A DNA stretch of 64,000 nt. Origin: Legionella sp. (GTDB lineage Bacteria; Pseudomonadota; Gammaproteobacteria; Legionellales; Legionellaceae). A program made the position numbers and the translations under genes. Each line of letters opens with the position of its first letter. The first letter of the stretch is position 1. Of this stretch, positions 17,616 through 27,073 are shown in pieces. The notes beneath the pieces were generated by a model. That model did not search any database and had not been told where the DNA came from. It saw only the letters and a list, made by a program, of their open reading frames with translations. Location of the stretch: NCBI GenBank assembly GCA_030158115.1, contig JAOATK010000009.1:1-64000 (forward strand), written 5' to 3'.

Positions 17616-18332
17616 CTAAGCAATTTTTGGCAATTTAGATAGAGGCTCATCCAGATCGAACAGACTAGAAAGGCATCGATTCGTGAAGAATCTATATGGA
17701 GATTGACTTAAGGGCGGCGCAGCATCAACATAGCTTACTTTTTTTGTCTCTAGAGGTTGGTTGGCTATAAGCTCTAGCATTTGAGGATCGTCAATTGTTT
17801 GCGTCCATTTTTTAAGTATTTCAGTAGACCACTCGTGCGATTTTATAGGTGCATTACTAGAGTTTAACTCTTCTATCAAGAGCGTTTCGGGCAAGGTAAA
17901 TGGTAATTTATCTGTTTTAAGAAGTATTGCAATCAGCCATTGAATTGAGATAAATGAAGGACGAAAATCACCACTTTTATGATTGATTAAGGTGACTACC
18001 TTATAGTTTGCATCAAATTGTATATTTCCCGCCGCTTTACATCGGGCATTTTTTGAAATCTCTCCCGTCATTTGGTAATGAGCAGGTGACGCAGGACCTC
18101 CTATTCGCCGTTCTCTGGCAAACCATAGCTTGCCACCGAGATCCACTAAATAGCGCAGCTCAGGGACCTCTCGGTTTGCATGCATTTCTTTGAGTAATTC
18201 ATTTAAGGTATCTAATGAATAAATAGAGTATTCATTAGAAGCTGGTTTGCGTAGATTTCCTGAAATAAAAAAAGGATCTGAAGCTTTAGGATGCGTTAAT
18301 ATGAATTTTTCTAATTCCAAGGGGGGTTGCAT
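17616..18332 (-). CDS. hypothetical cytosolic protein, possible effector
   Basis: A 238-residue protein with no recognised family. An aaggt ribosome site lies 8 nt before the ATG. There is no signal peptide or membrane segment. A central portion reads LGGKLWFARERRIGGPASPAH, then AGNIQFDANYKVVTLINHKSGDFRPS. The NHKSGDFRPS stretch resembles the NxSGHYxP-type turns found in several secreted bacterial proteins, but no function can be attached. Isolated location and absence of housekeeping features make a secreted Legionella protein possible. Confidence 0.6.
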   Translation of the reverse strand: MQPPLELEKFILTHPKASDPFFISGNLRKPASNEYSIYSLDTLNELLKEMHANREVPELRYLVDLGGKLWFARERRIGGPASPAHYQMTGEISKNARCKAAGNIQFDANYKVVTLINHKSGDFRPSFISIQWLIAILLKTDKLPFTLPETLLIEELNSSNAPIKSHEWSTEILKKWTQTIDDPQMLELIANQPLETKKVSYVDAAPPLSQSPYRFFTNRCLSSLFDLDEPLSKLPKIA

Positions 18333-18646
18333 ATAAAATACCTTAGTGCGTTTATTTTGATCTATTTTACTGTATTTGACCCCATTTTTAAATCAAAATA
18401 CAACCATTTTGGGTTAAATTTTTATCTTATTGTTTTTTAAAGCAATTTCTGCGAAGGAGTTAAGACGGGGATAGTGTCATTAATCTTTTAACGAATATGA
18501 CAGGTTGCGTTGGTAAATTATATAGTTCCAGTGGTGTTGCATAGAGTTTATTTTTTGAGGTGAGCCTCATTGAGTGTAGCCTTAATTCCGTCTCGCGTAA
18601 TCAAGGTTACACTCAGTGAGCAATATAAAAGAGACCTTACTTGATG
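18333..18646. other. intergenic region (314 nt)
   Basis: The part next to the 238-residue gene is AT-rich and would hold its promoter on the minus strand (ribosome site aaggt). The part next to rhlE holds a palindrome at 18572-18616. No ORF or RNA gene was recognised. Confidence 0.6.
18572..18616. repeat. short palindromic repeat (tagccttga family, diverged)
   Basis: A 17-nt arm beginning tgagtgtagcctt pairs with the complement ending ggttacactca, with two mismatches and an 11-nt loop. It lies just downstream of rhlE on the minus strand, where it may form the transcript end. Confidence 0.55.
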
Positions 18647-19909
18647 CTAAGTGGTTTTTTTACTGTCATTTTTTTTAAAAGGGTTTCTACCTGGTTTTTT
18701 TTTAGTAGTCGTTGGTTTTCTATTTCTTTGGATAGTCTTTTTAAGTTGAGTAGGTATTGAAGAGCTAGGGACATGATGCTTGGGTTCAAAGTCTTCAATT
18801 TCTACTCGATTTAATTTATGTTTAATTAATCGTTCGATGGCTTGTAATTGTCCTACCTCATCCGCACTCACCAAAGAAATAGCATGTCCTGAAGCACCAG
18901 CACGGCCTGTGCGACCAATGCGATGAACGTAATCTTCTGCTACTTGTGGTAGATCATAATTAACCACACAAGGTAATTGAGCAATATCAATCCCACGAGC
19001 GGCAATGTCCGTTGCAACTAAAATATGTAATTCACCTGATTTAAATTCTGCCAGTGCTTTAGTTCGTTGTGATTGAGATTTATTACCATGAATTGCTGCA
19101 GCATAAATCTGCGCTTCGGCTAATTGTTTAACAAGCTTATTGGCACCGTGTTTAGTTTTAGAAAATACTAAAGTTTGACCCCATTTATTTTTATGAATTA
19201 AATGGCTTAATAAATCATGTTTTCGATTTTTATCCACAGGGTGCACGGTTTGTTTGACAGCGCTAACGGTTGTATTACGCGGGGATACATCGATTTCAAC
19301 AGGTTTATTAAGAAGGCCTTTTGCTAGCGTTCGAATAGCATCAGAAAAGGTGGCTGAGAAGAGTAAATTTTGGCGTTTTTTCGGTAATAAATTAATAATA
19401 CGTTTTATATCATTAATGAAACCCATGTCTAACATGCGATCTGCTTCGTCTAAAATCAGTGTATTCACTTCATTAAATTGAATAGCACGTTGTTGGTACA
19501 AGTCCATCAGACGTCCAGGTGTTGCAACTAAAACCTCAACACCACCACGTAATTTCATCATTTGAGGGCTAATTTTCACACCACCAAAAACTACCGCAGA
19601 TCTTAGGGGTAAATGCTGGCTGTATTGTTGGATACTCTCATGGACTTGTGCTGCGAGCTCGCGTGTTGGGGTTAGAATTAATACCTTTGTATGATTGCTT
19701 TTAGCTTTGGGTTGATTATGAAGTTTTTGTAAAATGGGCAATACAAAGCTTGCTGTTTTACCTGTTCCAGTTTGTGCTGAGGCCAAGACATCCTCGCCAC
19801 GTAACACAGCGGGAATAGATTGGGTTTGAATGGGGGTGGGTTCTTTATAGCCTGCTTCATCAAGTGCTTGAAGTAAAGGGGCAATTAAACCTAAAGATGT
19901 AAAACTCAT
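18647..19909 (-). CDS. rhlE: DEAD-box ATP-dependent RNA helicase (RhlE type)
   Basis: A 420-residue helicase. Motifs run in order: [29 protein letters not shown] (Q motif), [48 protein letters not shown] and [10 protein letters not shown]. The C-terminal tail of about 45 residues is strongly basic ([22 protein letters not shown]), as in RhlE, and lacks the DbpA RNA-binding domain. Likely roles are ribosome assembly and mRNA turnover. Confidence 0.88.
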   Translation of the reverse strand: MSFTSLGLIAPLLQALDEAGYKEPTPIQTQSIPAVLRGEDVLASAQTGTGKTASFVLPILQKLHNQPKAKSNHTKVLILTPTRELAAQVHESIQQYSQHLPLRSAVVFGGVKISPQMMKLRGGVEVLVATPGRLMDLYQQRAIQFNEVNTLILDEADRMLDMGFINDIKRIINLLPKKRQNLLFSATFSDAIRTLAKGLLNKPVEIDVSPRNTTVSAVKQTVHPVDKNRKHDLLSHLIHKNKWGQTLVFSKTKHGANKLVKQLAEAQIYAAAIHGNKSQSQRTKALAEFKSGELHILVATDIAARGIDIAQLPCVVNYDLPQVAEDYVHRIGRTGRAGASGHAISLVSADEVGQLQAIERLIKHKLNRVEIEDFEPKHHVPSSSIPTQLKKTIQRNRKPTTTKKKPGRNPFKKNDSKKTT

Positions 19910-20050
19910 GGTATTTCCTTAATAGTAGATCCCAGTATTTATTAGTTCAGGCTAATGATAGCACCAAGTTTTAGGATCTGTTCAGTTTGATTGTTTTTGG
20001 CGCAATTATAACATAAATTAACATGAAGTGTTGCGGCGGATGTTCTTTTT

Positions 20051-20956
20051 TTAATCCCAGTCAGCAAATGCCTCGATTGTTGAGTTATTGATGGACTGAA
20101 TTTTAGGCAGAAGACGATGCCGTGGCTTAGAGCATTGCACGGGATATTTAAATGTTTTTAATGCATCTTGCAGACTTACAAAAGCATAACCCTTTTGTTT
20201 GTAAAGATTAATGATGTCAGACAGCACATAAGCATTTAGCAAGTTAGCATGAATTAATAAAATTTGTGCTTGTTGAGTATTATGATGATAGGCATTATGT
20301 TCTTCTGCCAGAATAGTTTGTTGCCAAATAAAATCTAAGTAAAAGGGTTTCAATTCTTCTAGATAGGCCCGTCTATTAAGTTCTGGCACAGCAAACAAGC
20401 GTTGGTTGAAGGCAAAATCTTTGCTATCTACGGTGATAGGGGCAATTCGATAATTCTTTTTTGCAAGAAAACAAAGAATGTCTTCTCTTTTTTGCCCCGA
20501 ACTCATTGCTAAATAAGGGTAGCGAAAATACTTGGGTTTGGTTAAAACAGGCGCAAGAATTTTGTCAGCAGCTTGAATTTCATGTTGGTAGCCGTTGGCA
20601 TTTAATGCACTTAAATTGGCATGAGTTAATGTATGGTTACCAAGCCCAAATCCAGCATTACGGAATTTTTGTAGTATGTCCCAATTATCTTTATGCACTT
20701 CACTGGCAATAATAAATCCTGTTGCAGATACTTGTTCTTTGATTAGAGTTTCAATCATCATATTTAAATGAAAATTGCGGGATTCACCAACAAAAGGTAG
20801 ATCATCAATGGTGATAGAGATTAATTTTTTTGGAGTGGTTTGTGCTATCGGAGGCATTTCTTCTATGTCAACAGAATTAGAAGGCAGTGCAAAACTCACG
20901 CTAGATAATAGCATGCAAGATAGTAGTAGATTTTTAATAATTAATTCAATTTTCAT
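20051..20956 (-). CDS. polysaccharide deacetylase (NodB) family secreted protein
   Basis: A 301-residue protein. The ATG at 20956 gives a standard signal peptide (IIKNLLLSCMLLSSVSFA); an ATG at 20992 in the same frame is possible and neither has a strong ribosome site. The NodB domain shows the catalytic and metal motifs SITIDDLPF (Asp pair), NHTLTH (metal histidines) and FRYPYL. These enzymes remove N-acetyl groups from polysaccharides or peptidoglycan. The expected place is the periplasm or cell surface. The substrate is unknown. Confidence 0.82.
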   Translation of the reverse strand: MKIELIIKNLLLSCMLLSSVSFALPSNSVDIEEMPPIAQTTPKKLISITIDDLPFVGESRNFHLNMMIETLIKEQVSATGFIIASEVHKDNWDILQKFRNAGFGLGNHTLTHANLSALNANGYQHEIQAADKILAPVLTKPKYFRYPYLAMSSGQKREDILCFLAKKNYRIAPITVDSKDFAFNQRLFAVPELNRRAYLEELKPFYLDFIWQQTILAEEHNAYHHNTQQAQILLIHANLLNAYVLSDIINLYKQKGYAFVSLQDALKTFKYPVQCSKPRHRLLPKIQSINNSTIEAFADWD

Positions 20957-21125
20957 TAGAGCAAGGTACAACAAGAGTATGGAAAACAGCATTGTAACAA
21001 AAATTAAGCGAAATGGCTTATAAGAAGTGTGATTGAGAGTAAATATTAATTAAGCAGCAGAAGGATATGAATCCTATCTGCTGCTTAGGGTCTGTTAACG
21101 ATGTGATTATCTTAGCTCAAACAGA

Positions 21126-22502
21126 CTATTCAGGCTTTGAAGGACTCGCAGCACTTGCTGCGCTCGCAGCATGCGCAACCAGTGACTCTTCAGCTGCAAT
21201 GCTACCAAACATACCCCACTGGGATAGTCCAGAAAAAGAAGGCATCCAAGAAGATTGGGGCTTTTCTCCACTGGGAGTTGCTTCAGTGATTAGTATTGTT
21301 TTATGTATATGAGATTTTTGTTTAAAGATTGTTTCACGACAGTCCATGATGCTTTCTTGGAATTTACAAAGAATCGCTTTGATATCTAAACCATCAATAT
21401 CTTTAAATGGGTTATTAGTAAGGAATGCTTTTTTGGCTCCTTTCTCTTCTTCCTCGGGTTTGGGTGAATATATTGTCATTGCCCGAGTGAATTGATTGGC
21501 AGCTTCTAGCAAGGCTTCTCTATCTGGTAGTTCAATGGATTGTAGATTAAGAATCTTAGCTAGATGACTATAAACAACGGAGTTTTTCAGATTGGCTTTA
21601 ACGGTGTACTCCAGATCAATTTGTTTACAGATAAAATGCATAGCACCCGTTAAAATAGCTATTTTTTCTCCCTCTTTAAGGAGTGAGTTATCAAGTAATG
21701 CTTCTACAACTCGTAGATAGTTAAGTTGGCTAGAACGTGGCTGCCCCAGAGCTTCTATGGTACTAACACCAGGACTTAAAGTAATGCCAAGGAGGCTTTT
21801 ATTCGGTTTACTGGCCAATTCATCGATAATCGTTTTTGTAAGAGCTGCTTTTAATAAGGGCCATGAGGTGTTAATTATTGCTGATGGCGGTGTTTTTCTT
21901 TTTGGTTCATAAAATTTTGGCAAATCGGCGCGTTGATTGGCAGGTAATGAGTTGATTACGGCTTGTTGCGCCTCACACTCTAATCGATAACCTAATAGAA
22001 CAAGTCGATTCATATTTTCAGTAGGTTTATCTTGAACAAGGGTATCAAGACCAGTTAAAGGGTGCCCCTTTGTAATCTGGTTACGTAAGTCACCGTCTTT
22101 AAAAAGTTGTGCTTGTAGATAGGCATTAAGTAATGCGTGGCATTTGGTCTGTACTAGTAAACTGGGTTGATTAGCTAGAGGAGTTTTTTTATCAAGACCT
22201 ATGCCTGTTGCCAAATTAGACGCAAGTTTACCATCTAAATCACCGCTATCTGATAGTACAGTGAGTACGGCACCATAATATACAGCAGGTAGATTTTGCA
22301 GTTGTGCAGGCGTAAGCTTAGGTTTTTTCATATGTTCTTGGATATTTTTTAAGATAGCCTCTAAGTATAGAATCTCCGATCGTCTTGGTTCGTGTAGTTT
22401 ATCAATATCACCTTCGCCTAGAGAGTTAGCTGCTAACATTAAACTTTTTGTGAATCGGAGGTTCTCTTCTAATTCACTGAGTGTTTTAAACTTAAACGTC
22501 AT
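21126..22502 (-). CDS. hypothetical protein with internal duplication, candidate effector
   Basis: A 458-residue soluble protein with no recognised family. The ATG at 22502 has ggag 7 nt upstream; the ATG at 22514 lacks a site. Two similar helical segments, PRRSEILYLEAIL (about residue 39) and PRSSQLNYLRVVEALL (about 255), are followed by comparable alpha-helical stretches (AVYYGAVLTVLSDSGDLDGKL; GAMHFICKQIDLEYTVKANL), which suggests an internal duplication about 216 residues apart. The C-terminus is Ala/Ser-rich. A TATAAT -10 lies at 22589-22594 on the minus strand. Isolated position and composition fit a Legionella-specific, possibly secreted protein. Confidence 0.6.
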   Translation of the reverse strand: MTFKFKTLSELEENLRFTKSLMLAANSLGEGDIDKLHEPRRSEILYLEAILKNIQEHMKKPKLTPAQLQNLPAVYYGAVLTVLSDSGDLDGKLASNLATGIGLDKKTPLANQPSLLVQTKCHALLNAYLQAQLFKDGDLRNQITKGHPLTGLDTLVQDKPTENMNRLVLLGYRLECEAQQAVINSLPANQRADLPKFYEPKRKTPPSAIINTSWPLLKAALTKTIIDELASKPNKSLLGITLSPGVSTIEALGQPRSSQLNYLRVVEALLDNSLLKEGEKIAILTGAMHFICKQIDLEYTVKANLKNSVVYSHLAKILNLQSIELPDREALLEAANQFTRAMTIYSPKPEEEEKGAKKAFLTNNPFKDIDGLDIKAILCKFQESIMDCRETIFKQKSHIHKTILITEATPSGEKPQSSWMPSFSGLSQWGMFGSIAAEESLVAHAASAASAASPSKPE

Positions 22503-22939
22503 GTTTGTCTCCATGTTTCTAAAAGATAATGTAAATTCTATTTACAGACTCAGTGTAAACTAAACTAAACTACTCGTCATGCCTTTTCATTATACACTTA
22601 GGATATTAAAAAAAAATAATAATATTCATGAAGTTAGAGTATGATTTAGTTAATTATTTTTATTGTTTTAAGAGAAATATGCGAAAAAAATTGTATTAAT
22701 TTTAATATTGCGTAATATTCTGCATCAATTTTAGTTGTATTTGGTGAGAGCGACTAAAAGCGTGTTTTTTTAGAAAACTCGTCATCTAGATTCAGGCTAA
22801 TTTGAAGGTACAACGAACGCTCTTCTGAGTGAGATGCTGCGCCAATCTGGGAGATCCTTCTCTGCGATCTAGATGACGTATCCTAATTTAATTTATTCTT
22901 TATTGCGCACTCTTGGCATAGTGGGTGCAAATAGTCTCT
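22503..22939. other. intergenic region between divergent genes (about 437 nt)
   Basis: It contains the minus-strand -10 (TATAAT complement at 22589-22594), a very AT-rich block (22600-22740) and a 99-bp element with 12-bp terminal inverted repeats (22780-22878). No gene was recognised. Confidence 0.6.
22780..22878. repeat. 99-bp element with 12-bp terminal inverted repeats (MITE-like)
   Basis: The ends cgtcatctagat (22780-22791) and atctagatgacg (22867-22878) are perfect reverse complements. There is no ORF inside. It resembles the non-coding dispersed repeats elsewhere in the window in size but not in sequence. Confidence 0.5.
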
Positions 22940-24433
22940 ATGAGGTTGCTTTTGAACATTAAAAACGCCCAATGGTCCCAAAGGAAATTTTTTAATACGG
23001 CTCTGTTTGCATTAATTTTTCTTCTTATCAGTCGTGTTATTTCCATGTGGTTGATCCCTCTAAATGATGTTTCTGAAGCACGTTATGCTGAAATCGCACG
23101 TAAAATGTTGGAAACAGGGAATTGGGTCACCTTATTATTTGATTATGATATCCCCTTTTTGGCTAAGCCGCCTTTATCAACGTGGCTTTCTGCCGCTTCT
23201 ATGAAGTTTTTTGGAGTAAATGAATTGGCTGTTCGTTTACCGGCGTTGTTTTTATCTTTGGGTGTTTTATGGTTAGTTTGGGATTTAGCTAAAAAACAAA
23301 GTGGGCATCTGGTGGCTTTATTTACTATGCTAGTGCTTGCTGGATCAATGGATTTTTTTCTGGATGCGGGCACGGTAATGACTGATCCGGCATTAATGTT
23401 TTGCGTGACTTTAGTTCTAGTTTCTTTTTGGCATGCTGTCATTGACGGTAATAAAATATGGTCCTATGTTTTTTTTGTGGGCTTAGGATTGGGTTTGTTG
23501 GCCAAAGGTCCTGTAGCACCGGTTCTTGCTGGTATGCCGATTTTTTGCTGGGTTTTATGGCGTAACGAGTGGCAAAATTTGTGGCGTAGACTACCATGGG
23601 TAAAAGGTTTTTTTATAACGTTGGCAATCACACTGCCTTGGTATATATGGGCTGAAGTTCGTACGCCTGGATTTTTAAATTATTTTATCGTAGGCGAGAA
23701 TTTTCATCGATTTATCACTCCTGGGTGGACAGGAGATAAATATGGGTTTGCGCATCAAGAACCTTGGGGAATGATTTGGATTTTTGCGGTGATAGGCATT
23801 TTCCCCTGGTCTCTTTTAGGGGCTGTATGGTTTGTAACTTACAGAAAAAGACTACCCGCTCTGTTTAGTGATGCAGATGGCTGGTTAGGGTATGTATTTT
23901 TGTGCACGGTAGTCCCCTTATTCTTTTTTACATTTTCTAGGAATATTATTTACACGTATATTTTTCCTTCCTTACCTTTTTTTGCCTTATTTTTTACTGA
24001 ATATTGGGATCGAGCGGGGACGCTGCTGTTGGTAAAAAAATTAATCGTAGGTCTGTCTTTGGTTATGGGAGTTGTATTTTTTGCAGCGACAACTATTTTT
24101 TATGCTATGCCCAATCTTCTTTCTAAAACACAAAAACCAGTCATTATTGCTTGGTTAAAACAAGATCCAGCCCCTGGCAGTAAACTAGTTTATTGGGATT
24201 ATAAAACAGAGTTTTCCGCCCAGTTTTATTCAGCAGGTAGAGTGGCATTCGCGCTAAAAAGAGAAGATCTTTGCCGTTTATTATCAAATAAATTAGAAAA
24301 TCATGTGGTAGTTCAAGCCCAATTAATGCAGACATTACCCCCTGATTTATTAGCAAAAATGACTGAAGTTGAGCGGGTTATTGCAAACAATAAATCTGAA
24401 ATATTGCTTCGTAGTCCGGTATTAAGTTGTTAG
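22940..24433 (+). CDS. ArnT-like glycosyltransferase (PMT/GT83 family, membrane)
   Basis: A 497-residue membrane protein. The ATG at 22940 is chosen; a GTG five codons earlier is possible. It shows the GT-C hallmark after the first membrane segment (NDVSEARYAEIARKM, where the acidic residue is catalytic) and ten or more further hydrophobic helices. FLAKPPLSTWL and TDPALMFCV match the ArnT/dolichyl-phosphate-mannose transferase family. These enzymes transfer a sugar from a polyprenyl-phosphate donor to lipid A or another envelope acceptor. The donor and acceptor here are unknown. Confidence 0.82.
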   Translation: MRLLLNIKNAQWSQRKFFNTALFALIFLLISRVISMWLIPLNDVSEARYAEIARKMLETGNWVTLLFDYDIPFLAKPPLSTWLSAASMKFFGVNELAVRLPALFLSLGVLWLVWDLAKKQSGHLVALFTMLVLAGSMDFFLDAGTVMTDPALMFCVTLVLVSFWHAVIDGNKIWSYVFFVGLGLGLLAKGPVAPVLAGMPIFCWVLWRNEWQNLWRRLPWVKGFFITLAITLPWYIWAEVRTPGFLNYFIVGENFHRFITPGWTGDKYGFAHQEPWGMIWIFAVIGIFPWSLLGAVWFVTYRKRLPALFSDADGWLGYVFLCTVVPLFFFTFSRNIIYTYIFPSLPFFALFFTEYWDRAGTLLLVKKLIVGLSLVMGVVFFAATTIFYAMPNLLSKTQKPVIIAWLKQDPAPGSKLVYWDYKTEFSAQFYSAGRVAFALKREDLCRLLSNKLENHVVVQAQLMQTLPPDLLAKMTEVERVIANNKSEILLRSPVLSC

Positions 24434-24513
24434 TTGTGCAGAAAAGGTACCAATTTGCTTTAAGTTTTGATATACTCTAGCGCAGTTTTTAAGCCCTAAT
24501 GTGAGGAGTCGTT

Positions 24514-25776
24514 GTGTCGCATTCTGTTGCAGTGGATTCGAGAGCTTTTGTGCCTCGTGGTGACCTAATGGCTTGGATTGTATGCCTGTCCGCAGGGCTT
24601 TTTTTCTTGTACGAATTTTTTCAACTCAACATCTTTGACGTGATTAATCAGCCCTTACGTGAGGATTTTCACCTTAATGCAACTCAATTAAGTTGGATGT
24701 CTAGCGCCTATTTGTGGGCAGATATCCTATTTCTTCTTCCTGCCGGCATTATTTTAGACCGTTTTTCTACACGCACAGTGATTTTATCTTCTATGCTGGT
24801 TTGTATTCTCGGGACTATAGGCTTTGCTCTTACTGACTCATTTATTCTGGCCTCATTTTGTCATTTTCTCTCGGGTATTGGCAATGCATTTTGCTTTTTA
24901 TCGTGTGTTGTTTTGGTTTCTCATTGGTTTCCGCCACGCAGACAGGCTTTGGTAGTTGGTTCTTTAGTGACTATGGCTTTTGTTGGTGGGATGATGGCAC
25001 ATACTCCTTTTGCGTATCTTTATGAATTTTTGGGTTGGCGTCGGGCCTTATTAATCGATGGCGCAGTGGGGGCTGTTTTATGGCTTTTGATTTACTGGAT
25101 AGTGATTGATAAACCACAGGATGCACCTGAAAAAGCGCGTACTAATCAAGGAGTTAGTGCTGATTTTAAAAGAGCTTTATCTAATCCACAAAATTGGATG
25201 GCGGGCTTTTTTACGTCATTTCTTAACTTACCCATTATGGTTTTATGCGCTTTATGGGGCGCTAGTTATTTACAGGTAGTGCATCATTTATCTGAAATGG
25301 CTGCCAGTAATGTGATAAGCTTAATTTTTATGGGTAGTGTGATTGGTTGTCCTTTAGCGGGATGGTTGTCTGATTCGCAAGGGCGCCGCAAGCCATTAAT
25401 GATCCTTGGCGCTATAGCTACCTTGATTACGGTGGTTCCTTTATTTCTTGATATCGCATTATCGCAATTGACGTTAAGCATGTTATTTTTTTCTTTAGGA
25501 TTTTTTACTAGTGCACAAGTGATTTCTTACCCATTAATCGCTGAAAGTAATTCTGTCGAAAATACAGGTGCTTCCACTGGAATTGCTTCTGTAATTATTA
25601 TGGGTGGTGGTGGTATAGGACAAGTATTATTTGGTTGGTTGATGGCGCATCATGCGAATGCAGCAAGTACCTATACTGTGGCTGATTTTCAATTTGCCAT
25701 GTGGATGTTTCCAATCACTGCTATGGCGGCGTTGGTGACGGCACTATTGACCCGTGAAACGTATTGCAAACGCTAA
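24514..25776 (+). CDS. MFS transporter (Pht-like)
   Basis: A 420-residue twelve-helix transporter starting at GTG, with a gaggag ribosome site just upstream. The MFS signature between helices 2 and 3 reads GIILDRFSTRTV, and the matching loop in the second half is GWLSDSQGRRKP. The sequence style (LFFLYEFFQLNIFDVI, SHWFPPRRQALVVG) resembles the Legionella Pht phagosomal transporters. It is followed after 14 nt by a second MFS gene and then by deoB, so nucleosides or related compounds are plausible substrates. That substrate guess rests on context only. Confidence 0.82.
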   Translation: MSHSVAVDSRAFVPRGDLMAWIVCLSAGLFFLYEFFQLNIFDVINQPLREDFHLNATQLSWMSSAYLWADILFLLPAGIILDRFSTRTVILSSMLVCILGTIGFALTDSFILASFCHFLSGIGNAFCFLSCVVLVSHWFPPRRQALVVGSLVTMAFVGGMMAHTPFAYLYEFLGWRRALLIDGAVGAVLWLLIYWIVIDKPQDAPEKARTNQGVSADFKRALSNPQNWMAGFFTSFLNLPIMVLCALWGASYLQVVHHLSEMAASNVISLIFMGSVIGCPLAGWLSDSQGRRKPLMILGAIATLITVVPLFLDIALSQLTLSMLFFSLGFFTSAQVISYPLIAESNSVENTGASTGIASVIIMGGGGIGQVLFGWLMAHHANAASTYTVADFQFAMWMFPITAMAALVTALLTRETYCKR

Positions 25777-25790
25777 ACTAAGGAGTAAAA

Positions 25791-27071
25791 ATGCATATGG
25801 TAGATGAATTTCAAGGATGTCCGGATGTGAAATCGTCTTTCTTGCCTTGGGTGGTGTGTTTTTCAGCGACGTTATTATTTTTTTATGCGTTCATTCAAGG
25901 GAATATGTTTGCTTCTATAGCTGCAAATATTATGCAAGACTACCAGATTCAAGCAGATAAAATGGCTTGGTTATCGAGCATCTATTATGTGTCTAATGTG
26001 TTATTTCTTTTTGTGGCAGGAATAGTGCTGGACCGCTTCTCCATTAAAAACACCTTATTAATGGCTATGGTTTTATGTGTGTTTAGTACGTTTCTTTTAG
26101 CTTATTCGCATTCTTTTTATGTTGCTTTGTTTTCGCGTTTTGTTGCCGGGATTGGCAGTGCATTTTGTTTTTTAGGACCTGTGCGTTTGGCTTCTCACTG
26201 GTTTCCGCCTAAGCGAATGGCTTTAGTAACAGGAGCTATTGTTACTATGGCTATGGCTGGTGGGATGCTTGCTCAATACCCATTGACTAAATTAGTTAGT
26301 ATAGTGGGATGGCGCCAGGCCGTTCAAGATGTCGGAATTCTTGGTTTTTCCATGTTAATCATTATGTTTTTCGGGGTTAAAGAAAAACCTTTGGTTGCTG
26401 TAAAAAAAGCAGGCAAGACCATAGACATTCTTTCGGCGGCTAAAAAAGCTTATTTTAATACCCAATATATTCGTGCAGCCTTTTATGCCAGTTTAATGAA
26501 CATGGCTATTGCAGTTTTTGGTGCGATGATGGGAACTTTATACTTAGAACAACGTTTGGAAATTAGCTCCGAACACGCTGCCATGATCAATGGCATGTTA
26601 TTCCTAGGTGCTATTATTGGTTCACCTTTAGTGGGTTGGATTTCAGATAGAATGGGCCTACGTATTTTGCCGATGAAGATGGGTGTTTTAGCTTCCTTTG
26701 CTACTTTAGTTGCGATACTTTACTTCCCCGTTTCGTTTAGTTTGATGGCGGTATTATTTTTCTTATTGGGCTTATTTACCTCAACGCAAGTTATTAGTTA
26801 TGCCTTAGTTGCAGAAAGCAGTTCACCTGTTATGACAGCCACTGCTGTTAGTGTGATTTCTATTGCAACACAAGGTGGTTATATCGTATATCAAAATTTA
26901 TTTAGTTATTTGTTAACGCGCTATAATGAAATGCATTTAATGAGTGGAACTTCTGTTTATCAATTAGGTGCCTATCAATACGCTGCGATTATTTTACCTT
27001 TAGGTTTATTCATTGCGTTCCTCATGTTATTAGGTTTAAAAGAGACACGTTGCCAACAAATTGAGGATTAA
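25791..27071 (+). CDS. MFS transporter (Pht-like), second of pair
   Basis: A 426-residue paralogue of the preceding transporter, with an aaggag ribosome site 5 nt before ATG. Loop motifs are [12 protein letters not shown] and [37 protein letters not shown] matches its neighbour closely, so the pair arose by duplication. The deoB start follows its stop by 2 nt, showing one operon. Inner membrane. Substrate not known; nucleosides are suggested by the linkage to phosphopentomutase. Confidence 0.82.
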   Translation: MHMVDEFQGCPDVKSSFLPWVVCFSATLLFFYAFIQGNMFASIAANIMQDYQIQADKMAWLSSIYYVSNVLFLFVAGIVLDRFSIKNTLLMAMVLCVFSTFLLAYSHSFYVALFSRFVAGIGSAFCFLGPVRLASHWFPPKRMALVTGAIVTMAMAGGMLAQYPLTKLVSIVGWRQAVQDVGILGFSMLIIMFFGVKEKPLVAVKKAGKTIDILSAAKKAYFNTQYIRAAFYASLMNMAIAVFGAMMGTLYLEQRLEISSEHAAMINGMLFLGAIIGSPLVGWISDRMGLRILPMKMGVLASFATLVAILYFPVSFSLMAVLFFLLGLFTSTQVISYALVAESSSPVMTATAVSVISIATQGGYIVYQNLFSYLLTRYNEMHLMSGTSVYQLGAYQYAAIILPLGLFIAFLMLLGLKETRCQQIED

Positions 27072-27073
27072 GT

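Noticed and set aside
13832..19909. The two DEAD-box genes as duplicates of one another
   Set aside because: They differ in their C-terminal domains (DbpA RNA-binding domain against a basic RhlE tail) and are distinct family members.
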